Below are positions 1-8,491 of a stretch of DNA of 64,000 nt, one piece after another. The notes beneath the pieces are model-generated. The model did not search any database and had not been told where the DNA came from. It saw nothing but the letters and a program-made list of their open reading frames with translations. The stretch is taken from NCBI GenBank assembly GCA_018820665.1, contig JAHJNW010000086.1, positions 1-64,000 on the forward strand. The letters are read 5' to 3'. Both the position numbers and the translations under genes were made by a program. Every line of letters begins with the position of its first letter. Position 1 is the first letter of the stretch. This stretch comes from Alphaproteobacteria bacterium (lineage in GTDB: Bacteria > Pseudomonadota > Alphaproteobacteria > Caulobacterales > Caulobacteraceae).

Positions 1-344
1 CCTCCATCGATCTCCATGACTTCATCGCGGTCTAAACCGAGGGGACCCTCCCAAGCATCTGAATCAATGCGCACGCCGTTCCCTTGAACTGACGTGTCGA
101 CACTGTTGGAAGCGGACGTTCCCAACTTCTTAGTTGAGTCATCAGCCGACAGTTAGTTCTAGATAGACCGATTGCTGCGGGTCAGTTCCGTTGTGGGGCG
201 ACGGCGCTTGGTTGAATAGCTCTGTCGCCCCACAACTCTTACCGATGCCGTGTCCAGCTTGGCGCAAGCCGTCCACACGAACTGACCAGAGGCGCCCAAT
301 TGTTTGGCTCCACACAGGTCGCGCCGCTCGGCGCGGCGAGCCGC

Positions 345-428
345 CTATGCCGCCTTATCTTGAGCGTCATTCACTGGCCGCGAGAACGTCGGCGCATGGC
401 GATAGAGAACGGCCAGCCCGCCCGTCAT
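345..428 (-). CDS. very short hypothetical ORF (27 aa, MTGGLAVLYRHAPTFSRPVNDAQDKAA), overlapping the ORF upstream by ATGA
   Basis: Read directly on the minus strand; below the ORF-track size cutoff. ATG at 428, TAG at 347-345. Confidence 0.25.
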   Translation of the reverse strand: MTGGLAVLYRHAPTFSRPVNDAQDKAA

Positions 429-592
429 GATAAGACCACCAGCCCCATGGCCCCGCCCCAACGCACGACATCGTCGGGACCCGTCGAGACGAGCGCCGCT
501 GTTAGTGACAGCACCGAAAGCACCAGGAACGTGATGATCGCCGGCCAGTTCGTCCGCCTGCGGAGTCCGCCACTGACCGGCGCGCCTGTCAT
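425..592 (-). CDS. small single-TM protein (55 aa, MTGAPVSGGLRRRTNWPAIITFLVLSVLSLTAALVSTGPDDVVRWGGAMGLVVLS)
   Basis: Read directly; ATG at 592, TGA at 427-425; hydrophobic helix; lies 32 nt after the nitroreductase-like gene. Confidence 0.35.
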   Translation of the reverse strand: MTGAPVSGGLRRRTNWPAIITFLVLSVLSLTAALVSTGPDDVVRWGGAMGLVVLS

Positions 593-624
593 CGGGTGCC
601 CAGAATTGTGGCCCCCTCTAGCTG

Positions 625-1356
625 TCAGGCTTGTTTGGCTGACAACTGAAAGCCGCCGGCTCCAATAAATCGCTCAGAAGGCAGGCCGATCACATTAAGG
701 AAAGCGCCGCCCATGAACCCGAGAGGGCAGGCAAGCAGATCGAGCCATTCGGCCAGCATGCCCGCCACGGACAAGATCGCGCCCGCGTCGCGAAGAATGA
801 GAGTTTCAGGATTGCGGTAGGCGGCGGAAACCTTGGCGGCGTCGATCACGACGCGAACCGTAACGCCAGGAGCGGAGCCCAAGATCTCCGACACCTCTCT
901 ATGATTCAGACCGTACAGGTCGTGATTAGAAACAGCCATCGGCATGAAGGCGTGGGTGGCCGGGTCGTAGAGGAGGGCGCGACGGTCCTCGTCTCCGATG
1001 CATAGGAAGCTATAGGGGTGAAGACCTCCGGCGGACGGTGTGATCCTCCGATGGACTGGAATACCCGCGCGGCCGACGAGCCTGTCGTCGGCATCTTTTG
1101 TCAGATGGTGAAGAAGGTTGCCGGCGGGGCCAAGGCCAATGCTCTCGCCGACGGCTGAGCGGCGGGACCACGCCACATCGGCAAACAGCCGATCAGCGCC
1201 GGGCCAGGGCGCCGCGCATGGCTCCGACGGTCCAACGGGCCATTCGAATGGCGACCATTCTCCGGTCGCGTTCGGCTTCGGTTCAGTGGGGTGTCCAGCC
1301 AAGGGCTTCCCACGTCTCGAAATGTTTGACGCAGCCTCTGCACTGCCCGCAGGCAA
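625..1356 (-). CDS. SagB/nitroreductase-like (FMN-dependent oxidoreductase fold) protein
   Basis: Motif RRITPSAGGLHPYSF and C-terminal NPETLILRDAGAILSVAGMLAEWL resemble SagB-type dehydrogenases. Listed start is TTG and overlaps the QueC-like gene by 74 nt; the true start is uncertain. Confidence 0.6.
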   Translation of the reverse strand: MPAGSAEAASNISRRGKPLAGHPTEPKPNATGEWSPFEWPVGPSEPCAAPWPGADRLFADVAWSRRSAVGESIGLGPAGNLLHHLTKDADDRLVGRAGIPVHRRITPSAGGLHPYSFLCIGDEDRRALLYDPATHAFMPMAVSNHDLYGLNHREVSEILGSAPGVTVRVVIDAAKVSAAYRNPETLILRDAGAILSVAGMLAEWLDLLACPLGFMGGAFLNVIGLPSERFIGAGGFQLSAKQA

Positions 1357-1876
1357 GGTTGCCCGTATGGCATGAGTGAGCCCACGCTAGGACGCTTTGC
1401 GGAATCTGGGAGACCTCGACCAACTCAGGTGCGGAGTAGCCGATCGCTGGCGCGCTCACCCTTAGTCCGCCTTCCTGCATTTCCATTAGCGAAGAAATCT
1501 TCCCGATGAATTCTGGTCGTCCGTCCGCGTGGTGGCCGTCCGTCCTGAGCGCCCCGATCATGAGTTCGGTTTCACCGAACTGGAGCGCCGCCGTTCCCGC
1601 CAGCGTCAGGATCAGCTGGTTGCGGAACGGCCACCACTCGCTCGCCGGTGCCACGGCTGACGCCGGGCGCCCCGCCAAGTCGCCTGAGCCCAAGGCGGAG
1701 CAATCCGCCCGAACGACCTCACACCGCAGCCCCATCGCTTCGGCAGCGGCCCGACCAGCAGCCTCTTCGGCCTGGGCGGGCTTCTGTCCGTAATCGACGA
1801 AAATCGAGATCGTCGGTCGTTTCCACCAAGCGATGCTGACCGAGTCCATTCCGCCTGAAAGCAGAAGGGCGGCCAT
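1283..1876 (-). CDS. QueC-like 7-cyano-7-deazaguanine synthase family protein (PP-loop ATPase)
   Basis: N-terminal LLSGGMDS PP-loop and C-terminal CHTGNLACGQCRGC zinc-binding cluster typical of QueC; start overlaps the upstream stop (TGATG). Confidence 0.85.
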   Translation of the reverse strand: MAALLLSGGMDSVSIAWWKRPTISIFVDYGQKPAQAEEAAGRAAAEAMGLRCEVVRADCSALGSGDLAGRPASAVAPASEWWPFRNQLILTLAGTAALQFGETELMIGALRTDGHHADGRPEFIGKISSLMEMQEGGLRVSAPAIGYSAPELVEVSQIPQSVLAWAHSCHTGNLACGQCRGCVKHFETWEALGWTPH

Positions 1877-3069
1877 CAGGCGGGCAAGGCCCAGATGGCT
1901 CTATAGATGGCCGACGCGAAATCGCTGTGTATTTCACACCCGGTACCTTCCATCATTTTCAGGTCTTCGAGGCGGACGTTCTGGGCCAGGCCGACAACGG
2001 GGATGCCCTTCTTCACAGCGTACCCGACCTCGAAAATGGTGCCGGGATCCATGCCGTTGAGAATGGCAAACACCACGTCTGATCTCTCCAGGCCTTTAAT
2101 GTCCTCCGGAGCGACGATGTCCGCCGGGCCAGGCCCCACCTCGTGAACAGGCGAAAACACGTTCGCCCCCATTTCCAAGAGATAGTCGTTTGCCTCTTCG
2201 ACGAGCCACCGCTGGCCGATGTCGAAGAACGGTCCGGCGAGATAGACGGTGCCCTTGCCTGGCGTCAGAGGCTCGAAGCTCTGTTGACGCAACGCCTCCG
2301 GATCGGGCGGAGGCAGGCTGCGGTTTTCGCAATAATAGGCCGTTGCTCGGGAGGCGATGTCTGCTGCCTCGAAGGGGTCGAGCCCCTGAACGCCCCAGAG
2401 CGCAGCGAAAGTCGAAGAGAAGACATCCCCAGAACCGATCTTGAAGACGCTGGCTGATTTGTAGAGCGGAACCCGCTGAACCCTGTCGGCTGTCATCACC
2501 AGGGCGCCCAGGGGGCCCATCTTCAACACCACCACTTCGACGCCATCGCCGAGCAGCGATTTAGCGGCGATTTCGGGATCTTCGATCCCGGTCATCGACT
2601 TCGCTTCCGCCTTGTTGAGGACTATGGCCAGGCGCTCCGCCGTGGAACCGTTCGCGCCGAATGGCTGGGTTCCGAACGAGGATTGAGGGTCGTAGATGGC
2701 TTTCTTGGCGTGGACGACGGCGTCGCCTTCGAGCATCCCGTAGCGCAACACCACGTCACCGGAGACGGTGATGGGCTCGTTGGTCACGGTCCCTGGTTGA
2801 GGGTTGATCCGGGGCGCGGCCAACGGGTGCAGATAGTCGAAACACACGCTGGCGGGTGTTGGGTGACCTTCGAACGTGGCGCCGCAATCGTCAGCCAGGG
2901 CTTGAGCACCGGTCGCCGTGGCGGAATCGACATAGGAAACCAGACGAGCCCCAGGGGCGATTTGCGTGGTCGCGGCCAGCGCTCGGCCTGCCGAACCATA
3001 TATGGCGTCCCACAGCGGCTCGACGCATCGTTCGCGGTACACGCCGCCGACAATCGTGAACGTGGTCAT
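1876..3069 (-). CDS. PfkB-type carbohydrate/nucleoside kinase fused to a nucleoside 2-deoxyribosyltransferase-like domain
   Basis: KIGSGDVFSSTFAA (PfkB GxGD signature), then VYLAGPFFDIGQ...RSDVVFAILNGMDPGTIFEVGYAVKKGIPVVG (NDT family) in one ORF. Confidence 0.85.
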   Translation of the reverse strand: MTTFTIVGGVYRERCVEPLWDAIYGSAGRALAATTQIAPGARLVSYVDSATATGAQALADDCGATFEGHPTPASVCFDYLHPLAAPRINPQPGTVTNEPITVSGDVVLRYGMLEGDAVVHAKKAIYDPQSSFGTQPFGANGSTAERLAIVLNKAEAKSMTGIEDPEIAAKSLLGDGVEVVVLKMGPLGALVMTADRVQRVPLYKSASVFKIGSGDVFSSTFAALWGVQGLDPFEAADIASRATAYYCENRSLPPPDPEALRQQSFEPLTPGKGTVYLAGPFFDIGQRWLVEEANDYLLEMGANVFSPVHEVGPGPADIVAPEDIKGLERSDVVFAILNGMDPGTIFEVGYAVKKGIPVVGLAQNVRLEDLKMMEGTGCEIHSDFASAIYRAIWALPA

Positions 3070-3437
3070 ACGCGGGCAATCCGCACGTCGTAGATGCCGC
3101 CGTTGATGGTCATGATGGTGGCTTCATAGTCGAAGCCACGGTCGATGCAGGTGATGACGCTAAGGTAGTTGGCCATTGTCAAAGACCCGGCCCGAACACC
3201 AGGTGTTCTCTCCACGACCAGTACGGGGGCGGCGCCTGTCCTATCGACTGCGACCTGCAGGGTATTCCCCGGAACCATGCCTGCAAGAATGGCTGCTTGC
3301 GGGCTGTTAATCGGCCCGCGCAGCACGATCATGCATGAATCCGCCGCCCCCCCACCGGCTCCGCCCGCCTGCGCGCCGCCTGTTTGACCCGACCCATAGC
3401 TTCTGGAGTCGCTACGCGTTCCGCCACTACCTGACAT
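3066..3437 (-). CDS. small protein with Gly/Ser-rich N-terminal tail and a C-terminal beta-rich domain (function unknown)
   Basis: MSGSGGTRSDSRSYGSGQTGGAQAGGAGGGAADSC then a folded-looking domain. ATG at 3437 is preceded by GGGGGGAGAATCA (strong SD). An alternative ATG at 3332 overlaps the glycosylase stop (ATGA). ORF track start is 3452. Confidence 0.65.
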   Translation of the reverse strand: MSGSGGTRSDSRSYGSGQTGGAQAGGAGGGAADSCMIVLRGPINSPQAAILAGMVPGNTLQVAVDRTGAAPVLVVERTPGVRAGSLTMANYLSVITCIDRGFDYEATIMTINGGIYDVRIARV

Positions 3438-4252
3438 TGATTCTCCCCCCATTCGAGTAGGGGCAGACGCTCGTCGATCGGCGTTTCACCGTCAATCAGT
3501 AGTTTCATCAGTGAGCGGTCCAGTCGCCGCATCGTCCCCCACATGATGGCGTCGATAAGCGATGCCTTGGCGCCGGCACCGATGCAGAAGTCCAGGAAGC
3601 GGCGCTCCAGATCCAGGTAATGACGGGCGGGATCGGCCTTGTCCGGGAACACGCCCATGTGGACGCAGGCCCGCACGATATGAACGTCGAGAATGGCGAC
3701 CGCATCGCTACCGCGCCGGTTCCGAACAATCCACGATGCCGTCTTGGGGCCAATGCCTGGTAGCCCGCACAAGGCGTCTCGCAGCTCCAGATCGCCGAGG
3801 TCGTCCTCGTCGATCTCGTTCAGGCCGGCGAGTGTGCCAGCTAGATACTTCGCTCTTTGGGAGGCGAACCGATAGCGGATTTGACGGCCGTGTACGGTCA
3901 GGGGCTCTGTCAACAAGCGCTCCGCCCACGCCAGATCGTGCGCGCCTTCCGGATCGGCGTTCAACGCATCGATCACTCGCTCGGAGGCAGCAAGCCCAAC
4001 TTCCGCCGGGGCGCCATGGCCGCCCAGCAAACACGTCACCACTTCTTCGACCAGCGTGTTGCAGAGCTGGAACCCTTCCGCCGGCGTTCCTTCGAGCCAA
4101 GCTTGGCTGACCCAGAACGCCGGGGTTAGGGCGTGTTCGAAAGCGCCCCAGCGGACCCCTGGCATGACCCACTCGTCAGCGTCTGGAAGATCCAGAAAGC
4201 GATAATTTCCGTCCGAGCCGCCGATGATGCGTTGCAAGGTCCGAAGCTCCAT
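3329..4252 (-). CDS. HhH-GPD DNA glycosylase, 8-oxoguanine DNA glycosylase (OGG)-like
   Basis: LCGLPGIGPKTASWIVRNRRGSDAVAILDVHIVRACVHMG (HhH-GPD with K and D catalytic positions). Start at MELRTLQRI (4252), inside the palindrome, rather than the track's 4486. Confidence 0.8.
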   Translation of the reverse strand: MELRTLQRIIGGSDGNYRFLDLPDADEWVMPGVRWGAFEHALTPAFWVSQAWLEGTPAEGFQLCNTLVEEVVTCLLGGHGAPAEVGLAASERVIDALNADPEGAHDLAWAERLLTEPLTVHGRQIRYRFASQRAKYLAGTLAGLNEIDEDDLGDLELRDALCGLPGIGPKTASWIVRNRRGSDAVAILDVHIVRACVHMGVFPDKADPARHYLDLERRFLDFCIGAGAKASLIDAIMWGTMRRLDRSLMKLLIDGETPIDERLPLLEWGENQCQVVAERVATPEAMGRVKQAARRRAEPVGGRRIHA

Positions 4253-4283
4253 GTAATGCATACAATTTGTATGCATTACATGG
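4249..4283. promoter_or_regulatory. perfect 35-nt palindrome, candidate operator of divergent HTH/glycosylase promoters
   Basis: ccatgtaatgcatacaatttgtatgcattacatgg: 17-nt arms, 1-nt centre; includes the ATG of the glycosylase gene. Confidence 0.75.
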
Positions 4284-4301
4284 TGTTTGGTCAACCGAAA
4301 T

Positions 4302-4589
4302 ATGCTCGATACGGACGCTATCAGGCGGAGGATTTCGGAGCTGGGCTTAAGCCAGGCGCAGGTCGCGATCGCCTGCGGAATGACCCAGCCACACCTCAGT
4401 AAAATCCTCTCGAACGCCGTCAAGCCGGGGAAGAAGGCCACGTCCGCATTGGAGGCGTGGCTCAGTGGGGAGAAGGCGACATCCACCGTCGATCAGCTCG
4501 GGAGGCTCGCTGCACGCCTAGAGGCGACCACGCCTGCAAAACGTATGCATGTCATGCAATTTCTAGCGACGCTTGAGCGCCTTCTCTAG
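4302..4589 (+). CDS. XRE-family HTH transcriptional regulator
   Basis: MLDTDAIRRRISELGLSQAQVAIACGMTQPHLSKILSN is a classic HTH; divergent from the operon across the palindrome. Confidence 0.8.
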   Translation: MLDTDAIRRRISELGLSQAQVAIACGMTQPHLSKILSNAVKPGKKATSALEAWLSGEKATSTVDQLGRLAARLEATTPAKRMHVMQFLATLERLL

Positions 4590-4612
4590 GCGAAAGGCGC
4601 CTAGAGAAGGCG
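4578..4612. repeat. perfect 15-bp inverted repeat overlapping the HTH stop codon
   Basis: CGCCTTCTCTAGGCG-AAAGG-CGCCTAGAGAAGGCG. Confidence 0.7.
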
Positions 4613-5188
4613 GGAGGCAAAGCGGCGGCTTGCCGGCTTCGTTGCCGATGGCGAGATCAGGCAAATACCTTCGACTTAAACCTTGGCGTGCCGATATCCG
4701 GGGGTCCTCGATGTTTGGCCATGGCGATGTTGAGATGTTGAAGTGCAAGCAGCATCTGAACCGAAGCGGCCAGTCCACGATTTGGCTCAAAGGCGATCCT
4801 GGCAAGAGCAGCCGACACCGGCCTGCTTGTCGCCGGGATGCACCTCTACTTCCCGGCTTTACCAGGGTGCGCCGAGACGGCGATGCGTTTGCAATGGCGC
4901 CTGTCCCGTGGGGGCATCCCGCCTTCTAGGAGAATGTAGTCGTTGGCGCGGCGTATGGAAAATCTGCCGCGCCATCGCTCACGACCTAGTCAGCTTCATG
5001 AGGCGAGTAGTTGAAGGTCGTGCAGTTGGTGTGACATCGCCTAGGTGGTTCGCAACGGGCGAACTGGCGAGTCGCATCGCGAACAAATAACCCTGCTATC
5101 TACAGTTGATATTCTGTACGGCCCGCTAGACAGTCGCGGGCATCAAGTCAGCCAACCGATCAAGCGGTTGCGATGGGGGGGTAGGACG

Positions 5189-7792
5189 ATGACGACCGAG
5201 GCAGAGGCTTTCGCGAGTATCGTGACATGGTCTGCGGATCAGCCGGCCTGGCAGCGTGACGCCCTTCGCCGTCTAGTTTTGCAACAGGGCATTGAGACCG
5301 ACGAAATTGATCAACTCGCCGCGATCTGTAAGGGCGTTGAAAAGGCCGTGGCGCTGGAGGCTGGGCACCTCAGCGATCCGAACCGCGACCACGGCGATGT
5401 CTATCTTCGCGGAGTCAGTGGGGTGCGGCACGTCAGCGCCTTAGCTCCCGGACAGAGACTGAGCGTTCGCAAGGACGGCCTCACAGTAGTGTACGGTGAT
5501 AACGGATCCGGGAAATCTGGTTATGCGCGAATCCTGAAAAAGGCATGCCGCGCACGCGGTGCCGGCAGCAAGGTCGAAGAGGTCATCCCCGACATCTATG
5601 ACCAGAATCCCGGTACTCCGACGGCGAATATCGAATATTCAATCGGCGGCCAGAACCGCGTCTGTAGCTGGACGTTAGGCTCGCCCGCAGATGGAGCACT
5701 GTCAGGCGTCAGTGTTTTCGATTCGAGGACGGCCAATGTCCACGTCGATGACACCAATGACGTCGCCTACACGCCCTTTCCTTTGAAGGTTCTGGGCCAA
5801 CTCGCCGTTCTATGCCGCCACGTCAAAGAGAGGCTCGCGGCGGAGATCGGTCGGCTCAAAGATCAAACGCCACATGGCCTAAACTCTCCCACGTGTTCGG
5901 CAGACACAGAAGTTGGGCGTCTCATAGCTGCCCTGTCCGGCAATACCGACACCGCTAAGATCGAAACCCTTTCCACGCTTAGCCAAGAGGAGAGCGACCG
6001 CCTTGCTCAGCTCACGTCAGACTTAGCCGATGATCCGCAGCGGCTTGCCAGACAGCTTGCCGCCCTCAAAGGGAGAACATTGAGCCAAATTCAAAAGCTG
6101 GATCTCCTAGTCGGCAGCGTATCCGACGCCAACTTCGCGCATCTCGATCAGCTTCGACGGGAAGCCACCATTGCCCGCGAAGCGGCCGACGCGGCGTCCG
6201 CTGCACTATTTCGCGACGAACCAATTCCGCAGATTGGTACCGAGGCATGGCAGACCCTATGGGAAAGCGCCCGAGCTTTTTCTCAGCAGGACACCTACCC
6301 AAGTCGTGAATTCCCCGCGACTGACGATGGCGACGTTTGCGTGCTGTGCCAGCAGGAGCTGTCGAGTAGCGCCATTGAGCGCCTGAACCGTTTCGAGGCG
6401 TTCGTGCAGAATGACAGCCAGGTCCGCGCCGATGAATCTCGCCAAAGATTCAACGCAGCGGTCGAACTGTTCGAGGCCGCGCGCCTCTCGTTCGCGGAGC
6501 TCGAAGCTATCGAGGGCTCCATTCGCGACGACCTGCAGCAGGCCGCTTTGGCCGATGAGGTGAGGACGGCTGTTGTCCGTTCGGTGTGGCGCCACAGGCA
6601 GATCAGGCGAAGCCTGCGCGAAGGTTTGGCGGTTAGAACGGAAGCCTCCGCTTACAATAAGCAGGGATTGCTCGACTGCATCTCAGGACTCGACCGCCGA
6701 GCGGAGAGTCTCATGGCTGACGCAGGATCATCAGAGCGCGCCGCGCTTCTCAACGAGAAGGCCGCTTTGGCGGATCGGCAATGGTTGGCTGGAATGAAGG
6801 CGGATGTTCTGGCCGAAGTAAGCCGCCGCAAAGAAATTGCGGGCCTAGAAAAGGCTCAACGGGATACAGCAACAACAAAAATCACGAGCAAGAGCACTGA
6901 GGTGGCGGCGGCGTTGGTTACGGACGCTCTCCGCGCTCAGTTTACTCGGGAGGTCGACAGTTTCGGGATCGCTGGACTGGCGTTGGAGTTGCGCCAACAA
7001 AGCAGTAGCCAGGGGGTCCCTCGGTTTAAAGTTGCTTTAGTCAGAAGGCCGGATGCGAGGGTGGCTCAGGTGCTCAGCGAGGGGGAGTACCGATGCACTG
7101 CGTTGGCCGCCTTCATGGCTGAGCTATCAACGACAGAGAGTCGATCCGGCATTGTGTTTGACGATCCTGTCTCCTCACTGGACCACATGCATCGTGAGGC
7201 CGTGGCCAAACGCCTCGTGGCTGAAGCGGCGAGCCGGCAGATTGTCGTTTTCACGCACGATCTCGCCTTCCTTTTCGAACTCCAGCAAGCCGCTCGCGAC
7301 ATGGGCCTGGACGCTTTTGACGTAAGCTCGGTAGCGAAAGGCACGGACAAAGCCGGCTTCACCTACGCCGATCCACCGTTCAAAGCCCGCAAGGTTGAGC
7401 AAATCGTCGCTTCGCTCACCAACCAGCTCAACAATGAGCGGCAGCACTGCGATCAAGGTAACGAGGAGGCTTGGCGAAACAGTATCAAGTCAATTGTCGG
7501 TACGCTTCGAGACACTTGGGAAATCGCGGTTGAACAAGCTGTATCTCACGTCATTCGTCGCCTTTCCAACAAGGTGGACACAGGAAAGTTGATCAAGCTG
7601 ACAGTGATAACGCCAGAGGATTGTGAGGCGATGCGCGACGGTTACGGCCGTTGCTCAGAGCTGCTTCACAGTTCTGCGAGAGAATTGAACCGTGGAATGC
7701 CACGACCAGACGCTGTGGAACGGGAAATCAAGGCTCTATCGGACTGGATCGCTGATCTAAAAACTCGCCAAGACCGCGCCAAGTTGAACTGA
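5189..7792 (+). CDS. AAA/ABC-type (AAA_13-like, SMC/RloC-like) ATPase with CxxC hook
   Basis: Walker A VYGDNGSGKSGYARIL; LSEGEYR signature; Walker B SGIVFDDPVSSLDH; VFTHDL; CVLCQQEL mid-coil. Start MTTEAEAF with upstream G-rich SD. Confidence 0.85.
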   Translation: MTTEAEAFASIVTWSADQPAWQRDALRRLVLQQGIETDEIDQLAAICKGVEKAVALEAGHLSDPNRDHGDVYLRGVSGVRHVSALAPGQRLSVRKDGLTVVYGDNGSGKSGYARILKKACRARGAGSKVEEVIPDIYDQNPGTPTANIEYSIGGQNRVCSWTLGSPADGALSGVSVFDSRTANVHVDDTNDVAYTPFPLKVLGQLAVLCRHVKERLAAEIGRLKDQTPHGLNSPTCSADTEVGRLIAALSGNTDTAKIETLSTLSQEESDRLAQLTSDLADDPQRLARQLAALKGRTLSQIQKLDLLVGSVSDANFAHLDQLRREATIAREAADAASAALFRDEPIPQIGTEAWQTLWESARAFSQQDTYPSREFPATDDGDVCVLCQQELSSSAIERLNRFEAFVQNDSQVRADESRQRFNAAVELFEAARLSFAELEAIEGSIRDDLQQAALADEVRTAVVRSVWRHRQIRRSLREGLAVRTEASAYNKQGLLDCISGLDRRAESLMADAGSSERAALLNEKAALADRQWLAGMKADVLAEVSRRKEIAGLEKAQRDTATTKITSKSTEVAAALVTDALRAQFTREVDSFGIAGLALELRQQSSSQGVPRFKVALVRRPDARVAQVLSEGEYRCTALAAFMAELSTTESRSGIVFDDPVSSLDHMHREAVAKRLVAEAASRQIVVFTHDLAFLFELQQAARDMGLDAFDVSSVAKGTDKAGFTYADPPFKARKVEQIVASLTNQLNNERQHCDQGNEEAWRNSIKSIVGTLRDTWEIAVEQAVSHVIRRLSNKVDTGKLIKLTVITPEDCEAMRDGYGRCSELLHSSARELNRGMPRPDAVEREIKALSDWIADLKTRQDRAKLN

Positions 7793-8113
7793 AGGCTTTA
7801 GCGAGGGCGGTGGCTTGGCAGCGACTGGCTCCGAAGCCTTTCATGTTTGGCAGCAGGGCAGTGATCACACCCAGCAGCGGTTGATAGAACCGTCGTCCAG
7901 GTCGGGTCGGCATAGGCCGAAAGAGAGCGAACGGCGCGGAGCCCAGGAATGAGAACCAGATCCCCTGCGGACTACAATTGCATATGCTCAGTCCTAGCTC
8001 ATCCTCAATGTGCGCGCGCTAAAGAAGGCTCCCGTCTGAAGCTTGATGATGACGACTGTTCTTGTTATGTTCACAGATAGCGCGGCGCGTCTGCAAGGCC
8101 TGCGCATCGCCCT

Positions 8114-8428
8114 TTGTCGCATAATTCATTAAAACTCGCATTCCGGAATGGAATGGACAAAAGGACTGCGATTCGACAAGGTCGCGCTCGAGGTACGTCG
8201 GGAACGGCCTCGGTGACCCACTACGAGGCCCTGCAGGAGATCCAGCGCATCATCGCGGCCGCGATGCCGCCCGACAGCGGAGCCACTGTCTCTGGTCTGC
8301 TGGGGGACATTTCGGGCCCGCTCGCAGCCGTGGGCCTCGATCCCATCTCGGACGTCCAGGACATAACCGATGCGCCGGCGGAACCGTGCGAGGTGATTGA
8401 TCTCTTTCCCGGCCGAGAGTCGACGTAA
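8114..8428 (+). CDS. hypothetical protein
   Basis: ORF followed immediately by a terminator-like hairpin. Confidence 0.4.
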   Translation: MSHNSLKLAFRNGMDKRTAIRQGRARGTSGTASVTHYEALQEIQRIIAAAMPPDSGATVSGLLGDISGPLAAVGLDPISDVQDITDAPAEPCEVIDLFPGREST

Positions 8429-8432
8429 CGAT

Positions 8433-8464
8433 AGGGCCGCCCCTTGCGGAGCGGCCCTCTTTCT
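8433..8464 (+). terminator. rho-independent terminator
   Basis: agggccgc-cccttgcgga-gcggccct-ctttct. Confidence 0.65.
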
Positions 8465-8491
8465 GCCGGCGGCTTCTTGTCAGAGCGCGAG

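Noticed and set aside
4253-4486. N-terminal extension of the glycosylase up to 4486
   Set aside because: Would run through the palindrome and antisense to the divergent HTH gene; MELRTLQRI at 4252 is the natural start.
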